This document shows, one piece after another, positions 12,898 to 23,580 of a stretch of 64,000 bases of DNA. The DNA is from Leptobrachium leishanense (lineage: Eukaryota > Chordata > Amphibia > Anura > Megophryidae). The translations under genes and the position numbers were made by a program. The DNA lies in NCBI GenBank assembly GCA_009667805.1, contig CM019067.1, positions 64,214,637 to 64,278,636 of the forward strand, written 5' to 3'. The first letter of the stretch is position 1; each line of letters starts with the position of its first letter. The notes under the pieces were generated by a model. That model was not told where the DNA came from. It did no database searches and saw only the letters and a program-made list of their open reading frames with translations.

Positions 12898-13199
12898 AGA
12901 GACGTTAAGCAGGAAAATATGCGTTTGCGGATTTTTCGTTACCATCTCAATGCAAAAGTTGTATTCTAGGGAAGGCGCTATCTCAACACCTCTCCCCAGA
13001 AAGCAGCGCTAACCTCCCTGAAGTGCCGAGTAGTGTTTCCTCGGCACAGCGAGTATCAGCTCCTGAGGTCCATAGGACTCCATGGAGGCTTGTGCTTCTG
13101 GGCTGCAAGCTCTGCACAAACTCACAGCAAAATGTTTTCACCTGACTGTAACAAGATCGGAATCTAGATTCCAGACGTTAAATTTACTTATCCTGGTGC
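12898..13199. other. Interval with Harbinger-type fragment
   Basis: The region 13000-13110 (gcagcgctaac, ccataggactccatggagg) resembles the interior of the Harbinger-like MITEs at 17133-17860 and 49800-50198. No complete ends are present, so this is probably a fragment. Confidence 0.45.
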
Positions 13200-13871
13200 T
13201 AGGCTTGTGCACCGATTTTTTTTTTCGGTTCGATTCGGTTTGATTTTTCGGATTTTTAAACTTTTCGATTCGGCTCGTTTCGACCGATTTCGGTTTCGAT
13301 TCGATTCGGTTAGACCTGTTTTTCGGGTACATTTTTTTTTTGGAATTTCGACCATTTTTCGTATTTTCGTGTCACTGCTCGTTTTTTGTATCGACTTTTC
13401 GTTTTTTCGACAAATTTTCGTTTTTCAGCAAATTTTCGTTTTTACAAAATTTTCGTTTTTACAAAATTTTCGTTTTTCGGAAAATTTTCGTTTTTCGGAA
13501 TTGCACATTTTTTGGCATATCGACCATTTTTCGTATTTTTCGTGTCATTTTGCCCGTTTTTTGTATCGACTTTTCGTTTTTTCGAAAAATTTTCGTTTTT
13601 CCGAAAATGTTCATTTTTACAAAATTTTTGTTTTTCGGAAAATTTTCGTTTTTCGGAAAATTTTCGTTTTTCGGAACATCTGTTCTCCTCGTTTGCCACA
13701 TTTCAAGCCCATTCGAAAAATCCGAAAATATTTCGTTTCGGCTCGGAAAACATTTCGGATCTGAACTTTTCGGATCTAAAATTTTTCGGAAATTCGGCCG
13801 CATCCGAAAACACGAATCGGGAAATTTCGTGAAAATTCCGAAATTCCGAAACCCGAAACGCACATCCCTAC
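13200..13871. repeat. TTTTCG-rich low-complexity element
   Basis: Dense imperfect repeats of ttttcgttttt and ttcggaaaa motifs run for about 650 bp. All three forward frames are open simply because the repeat lacks stops, giving Phe/Arg-rich nonsense translations. The ends taggcttgtgca and cacatcccta are roughly inverted and resemble hAT-type termini, and the related sequence at 59271-59576 has a similar gcgcgtcccta end. It may be a hAT-derived MITE whose interior expanded by slippage. Target duplications are not clear. Confidence 0.7.
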
Positions 13872-13970
13872 TAACTATTACATATAGAGACGCTACATTA
13901 GCACCAACTATGAAATAGTGCCCTTAATGTTTATGCTAATGAGGTCTTCACCTGTTTAATTAATATGAGG

Positions 13971-14371
13971 TGAGAAAAAAGAGGTTTGTGAGGGTCCTGA
14001 GGACAGGGAGCTGCACTAGTGTCTCTGCTCTACAGTGGGGCCAGCTCAGGTCTCATAGGGTTTTTACTCGATTGTGCCATTACAGGGACGAATGCTCCAA
14101 ATGCAAATCAGTCTGTTCTCACCCAGATCGGATGGCCAGTACTGATTGCCAAGGACGTCATCCCTGCATGAGATGTGCAGCAACCCCCGACGATCGTTTC
14201 GGCCTTGCTAGGCCTTGTCAGGAGGGTATAGCTGACATCACGCTAGGCACCTCGAGCAAGGGGTCTACGTCTGGATTACCCTGTGTACTTGTGGTGAGAA
14301 AAAAGAGGTTTGTGAGGGTCCAGAGGACGAGCAGCTGCACTAGTGGCCTGCTCTACGGTGGGGCCCGCTCA
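13971..14371. repeat. Pair of 79-bp direct repeats flanking 243 bp
   Basis: The block at 13971-14049 (gtgagaaaaaagaggtttgt...) recurs at 14293-14371 with a few changes. Between them lies 14196-14222, containing cgatcgtttcggccttgcta. Direct terminal repeats could mean a very short LTR-like unit or a partial tandem duplication. No coding capacity is present. Confidence 0.8.
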
Positions 14372-14702
14372 CTATAAGTTTAACTAATATGGCATGTATC
14401 TGGGGCGGGTGTGCATTCTTTTTTTTTAATATTTTACAGCTTGTGTATACTTTTTTAGTCTGGTGTAAGGTGGAATCAGATTCGGCTGCACTACAGTTTA
14501 GGAAAGGAAAGGTTGAAGTCAGGTTGGGAGGACCATGTAGTAATTACAAGACATACAGTATATCAGATATAAGTGGAGGAGCCACACCAAAACACTTCCA
14601 GCACACCAATTTATGTGGCAATATGCCTAAACTGGTGTTTTCCCCAAAAAACAAATATAAACCCAAATAGGTTCATGTAATGAAAAAGTAGGTAAAGCGC
14701 AC

Positions 14703-14988
14703 TCTGTTGAAACAGACAAATAAAATCTTTTTACATACACAATTCTTGTGGGTTCAGTTCAATCTTTCTTGTGGTCTCCACATCGTATATGGGAAAATAT
14801 ACAAAGAAAAAATAATAGTGCAGCACACCTTTAAATTGTGACAATATTAAATATCTGTAATTGTATAAAGAGCCTATATGTATCTTTGTATATTTTCCCA
14901 TATACGATGTGGACACCGCAAGAAAGATCGAATTGAACCCATAAGAATTGTGTATGTAAAAAGATTTTATTTGTCTGCTTCAACTCAA
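14703..14988. repeat. Long inverted repeat, arms about 105 bp
   Basis: The left arm at about 14703-14806 and right arm at about 14884-14988 are near-identical inverted copies around a loop of about 77 bp. The arms include aaataaaatctttttacat and its complement, and tatacgatgtgga near the centre. The structure is that of a foldback MITE. The symmetric ORFs over it are not genes. Confidence 0.9.
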
Positions 14989-14998
14989 GACATACAGA

Positions 14999-15171
14999 TC
15001 TATTCACTAAAAGGTGAAACCCAGGAGAATTGGCAGGAGAAGAGAACAATCTTGTCCAAATAGCCAATTTGGAAAGTAAGATAAAAAGGAGAATTTTTCT
15101 GTTTTAGCTATTTTGACCTAAACTTTTCACTTCTCTAGTCATTCTCCAGAGTTTCACCTTTAGTGAATAGA
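14999..15171. mobile_element. Small MITE with cagAtctattcactaaa ends
   Basis: The left end cagatctattcactaaa and right end tttagtgaatagacctg are inverted repeats extending about 50 bp inwards with moderate similarity. The element is about 170 bp and non-coding. The motif gagtttcacctttctctgaat at 51340 suggests that a fragment related to this right end lies there. Confidence 0.75.
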
Positions 15172-15460
15172 CCTGCAAGTCTATTGCTGCTGTTCCAAAG
15201 GAGTGGAGAGGAACATCTCTGGAGAAGAAGAGTGTTGTAACCCATGTAGTGCTAAACATGAGAGAGAAACTGGGAATGGTCAGGACAGGAGTGTTTAATA
15301 TTTACAGCCTCTCCACATTTTTGATTAAACTGTCACTTTAACCTTTTCATAATGATGCTCTGTTTGGGTTTGACCCTTCATTTGTGTATTAAAACCCTCC
15401 TGGCTGGACAAACTATGCTTGGATTTTGGTTGTTTTCTCTAGACTAATGCATGTCTACCC

Positions 15461-15660
15461 AGAAGAAGGCCCAATTCCAACCGAGTCATTAGGCTAACGC
15501 CTCCAGACCCTAATACAACTGAGGTGCAAGCTTAACATGCAGCTCGATCATTGCGGAAGGTTCCTGTACATAAATAGCCCCTACACTTTGTATAGTAGCC
15601 ATTAATTTACAAGTTACCAATGAAGCTATTCCAACCTCACTCCTTCACTGCTCAAGCCAG
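15461..15660. repeat. Interspersed repeat (partner at 31351-31515)
   Basis: Segments such as gctattccaacct preceded by gtagccaatgaa-type sequence, and ttaggctaac-type sequence further left, recur in the same order at 31351-31515 with gaps. Neither copy shows terminal repeats or coding capacity. The class is unknown. Confidence 0.55.
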
Positions 15661-15747
15661 GATTCAGATATGAATATCGGCTCTCAAAACTTGGCGTTAC
15701 GTGGCTTTGCAAAATCCATTTTTCTAAGCCAGTGCTTAGACATGTCA

Positions 15748-16624
15748 AGGACTATGCTGGACTAAAAGACTCTATCTCCCAGAGACCTTTGCGAAGAGGA
15801 CAGGAAGTGGGTGTGCTGGTGCCAGGAAAGACTTCAGGAGCCTCGTGCACGGCATGGGCAGAGCGAGCAGAGCAGCTGGACGAGTGAGATGTATGCAGTA
15901 CATTGTCCGGGATCACAACCAGGCCGGAGCGTGGACCAAGCCGTATCCAGCGCTGGAGATCGGGGACGGAGTGTGCATCATTGCATACCACATTCCGCTG
16001 AGCAGCTCGGAGGACAACCAGGTTCCAGAAGGACCTCGAGTAAGGAGGCCGCGGATCGAACAGGAGTGCAGGCGGCGAATCGGATCCTGTTGCATAGATT
16101 CTGCAATGGAAGAGCAGATTCGTTGGCACCAGGTTCCTGTCGGCGGAGAGAGATCCTTTGGTCGAGTCATCGGTTCTGGACACAGTGTTTGCCGGACGGG
16201 TGAGAGGCCTCAAGGCCTATGGTTCCGAGAAAGCGCGCACTTGGTTGATTGCTTCAATTCACAGGGCCCCAACGTTGACTAGTCGAAGATATTTTTGTTC
16301 ATTCACTGGCCAGTTGAATCTAGTACCCGGGTACCCTAAGACACCAATTTATGAGCCTTTTTGAGCGGGACTGAAACTCACAAACTGAGGGGTATTAATC
16401 GTTTCTTTTCCGCATTTGTGTTTTTCCCGCGTTGCGCATTACGTAATTTATCCCAGCTTAATCGTTTTACGCTTCAAAGTATATGTGTATTCAATACCGC
16501 TTTATTGCTTCAGTAAAGTACATAACTTAGAAAATCCACAACAGTGTGCTGGTGTATAGTAATTATTAGTGCGGTGAGACTATCCTGGGTTTATTCAGCG
16601 ACTCCTCTGGGGGTGAGCGCTACA
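15748..16624. mobile_element. Putative LTR-like repeat, 5'-truncated copy
   Basis: This copy shares ggactatgctgg, ggaagtgggtg, gcctcgtgca, gggccccaacgt, gtacccgggtaccc and a right end ggtgagcgctaca with the fuller copy at 55142-56354. It lacks the left 70 bp. Open frames on both strands (for example 15752-16213 and 15845-16282) match no protein I recognise and are treated as incidental. The TGTAGCGCT...AGCGCTACA ends of the fuller copy suggest a solo LTR. Confidence 0.55.
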
Positions 16625-17129
16625 CATTAATACATAAAAAAATAAAACTAGCATCAAAAGAATCTCAAACTTCCCTCTAATCCCGGTGTACAGAGGGCAG
16701 CGCAAAATAACGTTTCCTCTGGCTTAGCCATTGCCAGAATCAAATGGCAGCTCCATATCATTACGAATCCAGCCGCTAATAACAACTTTATTATAATCAA
16801 TCTGCTGTAACAGGGAGCAGGTAATTGTTATCAGCTCACGCTATTTTTCCCCTTAGTGTCTTCCAGTTACCGGCTTGGCAGGGCCCAGAATGTACAACAA
16901 AAGCCCAGAAAATTTCATACACAAATCTTTGTAGACACGAACAAGTAACTGATTGCTGCATTATTCTAAAGATTTGATGCCTGAATTGATAAATGTATTT
17001 AAAAAAAATAATCATGGTGGAGAAAATGTCAGACCAGCCATTTTCCTCTAATCCTGAATCTCTCATCATTCTACTCTGATATCTTTCTTCTTTCCATGGC
17101 TGTTTGTTTCAAGCTTACCTAATAACTCC
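16625..17129. other. Intronic interval without recognised gene
   Basis: No feature is supported. Confidence 0.4.
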
Positions 17130-17132
17130 GTA

Positions 17133-17860
17133 GGCGGTATTACAAAATGCCTGCTAGAACGGGGATGTAAAGGATGAAAACCTGTTTCTCCTTAGCGTTC
17201 CCATTTTAACTCCATATTACGGGGCAGGCGCTAAATCATCAGCTTGCCCCATAATGCAGTGCTAAGCCCCTGGATTCTCAAGGCAGCGCCAAGCGCCGCC
17301 GCAAGCATCCCCTCCCACTCCATAGGACTCCATTGAGGCTTTGACTGCTGGTCACATGACCTGCAGGATCTCGCCTCCTGCGAGATCCAGCAGGTAGGCG
17401 TAGTGATCGCGGAGTGAGGCTGGGGGACGTTTTAGCCCCAGTCTCACCCTGCTCCCGGTGGCCAGAAGCAGCGGATCGAGCTGCCATTCTCGCCGCGGGA
17501 TGAGAGGTGAATATCAGATTTTTTTTGGGGGGGGGGGTTTCAGCTGGTGCAGAAGCGGAATCAGGTAGCACCAGGTCCTAGCTGTGGATAACTTGTTAGT
17601 TAACCACAGCGGGCGTAATTAGCATTAGGACTTTGTAATCCTAATGCTAATTAACTCTTTGCGCTCCCCATATTAAGCATAAGGAGCGCAAGATACAGTA
17701 AGCTCGCCCTATATAGCGCAAGCTCCGAATTGCCAAAGGTTTTTTAACCCATTAGCGTTCGGATTGTAATATGGTGCGCCTGCGCTAGGGCCACTTTAGC
17801 AAATGTTAACGCTCACACAGCTGAGCACTAATGTTAGCATTAAGTATGTATTAGGGCCCC
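17133..17860. mobile_element. Harbinger-like MITE (GGGC..TATTACA ends)
   Basis: Left end ggcggtattaca and right end tgtattagggcccc are inverted. The flanking trinucleotides are GTA on the left and ATA on the right, a diverged three-base target duplication. The interior has GC-rich blocks (17270-17510) shared with the copies at 41361-42852 and 49800-50198. Non-coding; the 97-residue minus-strand ORF is incidental. Confidence 0.7.
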
Positions 17861-17863
17861 ATA

Positions 17864-18203
17864 TGTTTTGTCCATATTGTGGTCTTTGTGTCTCATAGAT
17901 CTCACCACATAGCTTTTTCTGGGGAAATCTGTGTGTATAACACTCCATGGTAAGCTTTTTTTCTTCTGGAAGACTGATGTACACATTCACACACTATATA
18001 ACAGCCAGATTGTATTTCCGTGAATCTATCTGCTTATCCAACATTTAATTATTTGTTTGAAATATATCACTTTATATGTCAGATTTTACACCTCACCTGT
18101 AGTATTTCCTCATCAACACCTTCATCTGATATGTACACATTTGTCGCTGCGAAATTATTCAAATACCAAAGTATAGCATTTTCTAGACAATTCCAAGTGA
18201 CAT
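17864..18203. other. Intronic interval without recognised gene
   Basis: No feature is supported. Confidence 0.4.
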
Positions 18204-18211
18204 GTTTAACC

Positions 18212-18711
18212 CAGTGGCGGTTGTGACTTTTTTAATGGGGGGGGGGGCAGATTGCAGCCACACACACAAGCTAATAGATGCCCTAGAAAAATCTTATTTC
18301 CCACGCCGCGAGCAAGGTCAGGATTTTAAGCATAGTCATATTATTCACAAAATTCATAAGACACAATACGCCAAAATTCAAGAAAAAATCTTGTTTTTTC
18401 ATTTTTAGTTAAAAAACACGTATTTTCTCCGAAAAATACACTAAAAGGTTCCCATTTCTAATTATTTTTTAACAATAGTGCTCCATAGAAAATGTAACCA
18501 CAAAGGTTTGGATGATAAGATGCAAAAAAAATTTAGACACTGTAAATGACTGAAAACTGAATAGAATTTCACTTTTTTATCCCCCCCCTCTCCGAGAAAA
18601 AAAATAAGCTTCAAGTTAAATACAATTTTTTATTTTTATTATTATTTTTAGTGTATTTTTTTTTACTCCAAAACCTGGTGGGGCACTGCCCCAATGGGAG
18701 AGCCTCCACTG
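18212..18711. mobile_element. hAT-type MITE with 8-bp target duplication
   Basis: The 500-bp element starts CAGTGGCGG and ends CCTCCACTG. It is flanked by the perfect 8-bp direct repeat GTTTAACC at 18204-18211 and 18712-18719. An eight-base duplication and CAGTGGCGG-type ends identify the hAT superfamily. The target is the left terminus of the piggyBac-like MITE that continues to 19163. Its interior contains AT-rich sequence similar to the right half of the 3328-4591 element. No transposase. Confidence 0.88.
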
Positions 18712-18713
18712 GT

Positions 18714-19163
18714 TTAACCCCTTCACTACCATGATCGAGTATACACGATCAGCAGTAACAGGCACAGCAGCAGGAGATTGTGTTAACACGTTCTAGGGCT
18801 TTGGTGTATCATTGCAAATTCAATTTATTTGTTGCAAACTATTTTCATTTGCTTTTGTGCTTCAGAAGGTGCCCCCAAAATTTTACCCCTGTGGGCATGA
18901 TGCCCAAGGTGCTAAAACTGTTTAAAACCAGCTTGGGAATTACCTGGCTGACACAGAGCCACGGGCTACAGTTCTTCCTGCAGTAACTCAATTTAGCCAG
19001 TAGATGGCAAAATCTGCCTGCCAAATAGGTTATTACAATAAGTAAAACAATGGGAATATTCCTAAGTATTTCATACTCTATGATTAATTAAATGATTTTT
19101 TAACAAAAACCACTGGCTCCTGGCAGTGGATTTTCCAAAAATAACTTGGTAGTGAAGGGTTAA
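18714..19163. mobile_element. PiggyBac-like MITE, terminus invaded by hAT
   Basis: TTAA at 18714-18717 and 19160-19163 bound a 450-bp copy of the 11399-11864 subfamily in inverted orientation. Ends are ttaaccccttcactacc and ggtagtgaagggttaa. The hAT insertion to its left duplicated the first bases of this element, so its original TTAA is also present at 18206-18209. Confidence 0.82.
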
Positions 19164-19523
19164 CTCCAAAATCACTCCTGCACCATATTTGTTGTCTCTC
19201 AGCCTTTCGCAGCCTTCAGGGAGAGCGCTGGATGGTTCATAATGATACAAGCTATTGCATGTGCATTCACGTAGCAGTACACTCAGTACGGTACTTTCTT
19301 GCATTCGGGTTCATGTGTGAATAACTCAGGCTGCAGGGATGTTATGCTTTAAAACAGTGTCTTTTCCGACAAGACAAATCTCGCAACTGCAATATTCCAT
19401 CACGGAACCTCCAAATCAATGTTATGCTGCTTAAGGAAACGTCTTTGGACACCAGGTTGCCTTTTAGATAATGCAGTTCTTATTTTTACCGCTTACACTA
19501 CAGAAAGCACTTCAAAACAGCCA
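19164..19523. other. Intronic interval without recognised gene
   Basis: No feature is supported. Confidence 0.4.
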
Positions 19524-19950
19524 TTAACCCCTTCACTACCAAGTTATTTTCATTAAAATCACCACCAGATCCAAGGGAATTTATGGGAAAACAACTTTGC
19601 AGCAACTATACATTGAAAACATAGTTGAAAATCTCAGAAGCACATTATCAAACTGTATGCACTATTTGACATGCAGATGGCACCATCTGCTGGCTAAAAG
19701 GAGCTACTGCATCTCCATAATTCACCTTGGATCTGTCTTTTCTTTGGAAAAAAGAGAGCCCCAACTTTTTAAACTGATTTAGCACTCATGAAAGCTGTGC
19801 TAAAACCTTGCGAGCAAATACTTGGGAGCAAATTAATTTTCTTTACAGTAAAAAAGATTGCTTTGCATTGCTCAAAATTACACAAAATTGAGTTTACGAA
19901 AAATCGAGGCATTTGAAGATCAAGGCTACTCAATCTTGGCATTAAAGGGG
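19524..19950. mobile_element. PiggyBac-like MITE, diverged
   Basis: The left end ttaaccccttcactaccaag lies at TTAA 19524-19527. The interior cagatggcaccatctgctgg belongs to the 11399 subfamily. The right end (ttggcattaaaggggcaag) is eroded, so the boundary is approximate. Confidence 0.65.
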
Positions 19951-20836
19951 CAAGCAGTATTATTTAAAAAGAAAAAAAAAACAGGAAATTTGGGCATATT
20001 ATTTAATTCCAGACATTTCCTTTAGGAGTCTTCAGAAGGAAAGCATGAGAAGCATACATTGATTTAAAATTCCCTTAGTGCAATGTCTCTAGGTGCCTAA
20101 AGGTGTATTGAAAGTTGGAGGGTGGACGCTTTTTGGTGCGTGAAGCTTTTATTAAAATATACAAAACAGAGAAAGCCAGGAAACAAGCCCAGAAGTATGA
20201 CGTTATAACACCAGAACGCAAAGGAAAGCAAGCATTAAACATTGTCATCTCTGGCACGTTTCTTTATTTGTTTACTAGAGCCTAATCTCTGTGTGCAGAG
20301 CTTTGTTTCTTACAGAAGTTATTTCTGCATTTCCTTTTCGTAAATATATACCTTCTAAAACTGTTGTAAAAATAGCTGTACTTTATTAGGCGCCCCAGAA
20401 GTTGTTCATGATTATTTTTTGCGATGTATGATGGTGAATGATGAGGTTTCCTGTGGTTAGAGATGACAAGAAATTAACCCCTTAGTGACCAGACGATTTT
20501 ACCATTGTCTGTCCGAAAGTACCCACTGCTATTTTAACATTTCTGCTCTGTTTCTGTTTAGCTCCAAATTTCCTCTTACTCGTTTATGTAACCCACACAT
20601 ATTATACACCGTTTTTTCGTCATTAAATGGACTTTCTAAAAATACCATTATTTCCATCATATCGTATAATTTGCTATAAAAGTTTTTTATGGAATACGAT
20701 GAAATAATGGAAAAAACACACTTTTTCGAACTTTAATCCCCAAAATCTATAGCCCGACAAAAAAGACCCCGCTAAATAGTTTTGAAATTTTGTCCTGAAA
20801 GTAAAAATAGCCAATTTTTACATGTTTTTACTTTTT
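19951..20836. other. Interval with one TTAACCCCTTAGTGACC terminus
   Basis: At 20473 a ttaaccccttagtgaccag sequence looks like the left end of a further TTAA-targeting MITE, but no matching right end is recognised. The rest shows no gene. Confidence 0.45.
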
Positions 20837-21154
20837 AACGCCTTCACTGCTGATCCATTTCACCTCTGCGTGCTGAGCTCATTTTGACCGTTTTATGCCC
20901 ATCATGTTTAAACGTGATTTGAAGTCCTATTTTATTACACCCCCAGACAATTTTTTTTTTTTTTAAAAAAAATCATTTTATTTTTCTTAATTTTATTATT
21001 TTTTATTATTTTGTATTTTTTATTTTTTTATTTTTTCACAAAACCTCTTTAGGTTATCATTGGAAGTCCACGATCAGGCCTTTCCAATGATACCAAACAT
21101 GACCTTCTAGCTGCAACAGGTCAGGAGATACAGTGGTCTAAAAGACCCCCCTAG
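20837..21154. mobile_element. PiggyBac-like MITE fragment (inverted relative to 3328-4591)
   Basis: From ttaacgccttcactgctga the sequence follows the reverse complement of the right end of 3328-4591, including gtgctgagctcatttt, catgtttaaacgtgatttga and the aggcctttccaatgatacc block. A solo LTR is inserted at 21155. The host sequence appears to resume at 22817 (cctagcttcacttggcagctag) before ending near 22860. Confidence 0.7.
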
Positions 21155-22816
21155 TGTAACGGTAGGCCCCCTATAGGGTGATGGGGAGCGCCCAGGCTGT
21201 ATAGCGTGAAGCCTTTAGGGAAGGTATATGGTTTTGTTTGCAGACTTCAGCAATTCCTTGCAACACTTTAGGAAACACAATGAATTCTACACACTGCAGG
21301 ACAGGACCCAATACTTGAAAAAATGAGAATAATATAGTGCAAGACAGAACTTGATACGTGAATGCACAATGAATGCAGCACACTGCAAATCCTCACACTC
21401 CCAACCAGGGAGTTCAGACAAAGCCCTGAGAATCACTCACACCATATGGCTTTGTGGCCAAATGCCTCTAGAGTGAAAACAACTGAACTAGACACAGACA
21501 GACAAATCAAAACAGACAAGATACATACAGAAGAAGTTCCAGAAGCCAAGCCAGGTCATACACGAGATATCAGAAATGCAGATATACTTAGGGAGCAGAC
21601 TAGAGAATAACCAGAAACCAGAGCCAAGGAGTCATACACAGTGTATCAATGTATCCTTCCTGGTAAAATCCTTTATAAATAAATAATACACAGATATCAG
21701 AACTTGAACTAGAATTAACACGAGGAACAGAGACTCAGAGGATCCCAGACTTACAGGGTTATTCAAAGAGATCCGAATTGCTTGAGAAAGGTAACCGAAC
21801 GCTGAAAATCAGCGTTCGGTTACCTTTCCTGGCCATTCGGCTATCCAGAGAGTAGGCAATTCGCCAAATCCTGGCAAATTGCCTGAACATATGGTGCCTG
21901 TTCGGTGCCTGTTCGAGGGCAGTGAAATCCCCATGAAAAAGCACTGCTTCCGCTATTCAGAGAACTTAAACCAGCAGTGAAAGGTTCCCCTAATGCCCTG
22001 CCATTCGGTGGGTTAATTCGGCAAGTTTATTCAGGAGAATCCCATAGGCTTCAATGTTAAAAATATTCCCGTTTTAATTCAATATCTAATAAACCGTTTA
22101 TTATAAAATTCTGCAGTAAAGAGTCTCTTTATTTATAGATTTTTTAGGATATTTTAAGCATTTTTCTGATTTTTTTTTTTTTTTTAAAAAGTCCGATTTT
22201 TTTTTAAGTTTACTTATTTTTTCTGTAACAGCCCTCTTTATTATCATTCTCTGGACCTCATATGTAAATTTCAGACATTTTCGCTCAGTAGTTTCTTTGC
22301 AAACAGCGTTTCACTTTTCAATCATTCATGCAAACTGTTTTCCTAATTTATTCACTGCCTATTCTGCTGTGTCGGAGGCTGCGATCGGCTCCTGTTCGGG
22401 TTTTTCTGTGGTTTTCGGCAGGTTAATCCAGATGTTTTTGAGGGTTTTTGGTGTGCATTCGCTGGGTTTTGCGGTTATTTTTCGTCAGGTATGCGGCAGC
22501 TTTTCCCTGCAATTCGGGGACCCTGTGGTGAATACACCGCAGGGTCGCCGAAATGGGATCGGCAAAACAAACCGAATTGAAGAGAACGAAAAGTCACCGA
22601 ATGTGCGGTGACTTTTCGAATCTCTTTGAATAACCCTGTTAGTCTATCCTGATCCAAGGATCAAATGCCTGGTTGGCCCTATATATAGGGCTAAGCAGAT
22701 CATGTGACTGCAGACCATCAGCCCAAAGGGAATGGTCTGTAGAGCCTGAACAAAAAAAACAGACAGACTAGAAAATCCCTGCTCCCACCACCAGGGGGCA
22801 GGGTTGAGACGTAACA
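21155..22816. mobile_element. Solo LTR with 5-bp target duplication
   Basis: The unit begins TGTAACGG and ends CGTAACA. It is flanked by the perfect direct repeat CCTAG at 21150-21154 and 22817-22821. TG...CA ends and a 5-bp duplication indicate an LTR left by recombination between two LTRs of a Gypsy- or ERV-type element. Excluding the nested MITE (21754-22638) it is about 780 bp. No internal coding region of the parent element remains. A piece of LINE tail (21648-21690) is also present. Confidence 0.8.
21754..22638. mobile_element. Double-hairpin MITE family, copy B
   Basis: Terminal inverted repeats CAGGGTTATTCAAAGAGAT and atctctttgaataaccctg are flanked by TTA on both sides (21751-21753, 22639-22641). 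Just inside the left end is a perfect hairpin at 21791-21825, with ggtaaccgaacgctga as one arm. Just inside the right end, 22590-22620 forms a second hairpin with cgaaaagtcaccg as an arm. The interior is AT-rich with poly(T). Copy F at 58315-59213 is the closest relative, inverted. It is non-coding, and the superfamily is uncertain. Confidence 0.85.
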
Positions 22817-22959
22817 CCTAGCTTCACTTGGCAGCTAGAGTAAAACTCTCAAAAATGCACACTGTGTACCCAGGGGCAGAACTAGACATGGGTTTTGGGG
22901 GGGCATTCTACCAGTTTTGGCCAAGAGCTGGTGTTGGGTTCACAGTGACAGGCGGATAT

Positions 22960-23290
22960 ATTTGCCCCCAGCTCACATGGATATATATATATTGCCCCCA
23001 GGCAGCTCACTTAGATGTATTTGCCCCAGCTCATATGGATATATATATTGCCCCCAGCTCACATGGGTATATTGCCCCCAGCTCACATGGGTATATTTGC
23101 CCCCAGCTCACATGGGTAAATTTTCCCCAGCTCACATGGGTATATATTGCCCCCAGCTCTCATGGGTATATTTGCCCCCAGCTTTCATGGGTATATATTG
23201 CCCCCAGCTTTCATGGGTATATTTGCCCACAGCTCTCATGGGTATATATTTCCCCCAGCTCTCATGGGTATATATTGCCCCCAGCTCTCA
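22960..23290. repeat. Minisatellite, unit about 22-26 bp
   Basis: About 13 tandem copies of a unit containing cccccagctcacatgggtat, alternating with a ctctcatggg variant in the right half. Unit length varies with the number of TA steps. Confidence 0.92.
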
Positions 23291-23321
23291 CCGTCTCTGC
23301 TGGCCCCAGGCTCCACCAGCG

Positions 23322-23516
23322 TTCTTCTCTTCTCCCCACGAGGCGAGCAGCCGCTGGCATGATGCAGCTTGGCCGCTCACCAGGAACCACCTGACCAGCC
23401 ACGCAGCTGCGTTCTCGCAAGATCGGGAACTGGTCAGGTGGTTCCCATCCCAGGCGAGCGGCCAAGCTGCATCATGCCAGCGGCCGCTCACCTCGTGGGG
23501 AGAAGAGAAGAACGCC
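23322..23516. repeat. Long inverted repeat, arms about 80 bp
   Basis: The left arm (gttcttctcttctccccacg...) and right arm (...cgtggggagaagagaagaac) pair over most of their length, around gctgcgttctcgcaagat near 23405. Confidence 0.88.
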
Positions 23517-23580
23517 GGTGGCGGCAATTTTCTCAGGGGCGGCAATTGCCCCGTTGCCACAGTGGTAGAGTTCTATTGAC

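Larger units (their letters stand above)
22871..23580. mobile_element. hAT-like non-autonomous element with minisatellite and hairpin
   Basis: The left terminus caggggcagaactagacat is hAT-like. The right end is probably near gtagagttctattg at 23565-23578, but no 8-bp target duplication was confirmed. The interior holds a minisatellite (22960-23290) and a long hairpin (23322-23516). Long ORFs across the minisatellite are repeats of PQLTW/HGYI-type peptide units produced by the tandem array and are not considered genes. Confidence 0.55.

Noticed and set aside
13207..13918. Several overlapping frames of 130-190 codons, rich in Phe and Arg
   Set aside because: They are translations of a TTTTCG low-complexity tract that lacks stops in all frames.
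15752..16282. Overlapping frames of 130-153 codons on both strands
   Set aside because: They fall in a GC-rich LTR-like repeat, and the second copy at 55142 does not keep the frames open.
22828..23579. Frames of 188 and 220 codons with repeated peptide units
   Set aside because: Periodic translation of the minisatellite at 22960-23290. Several frames are open at once.
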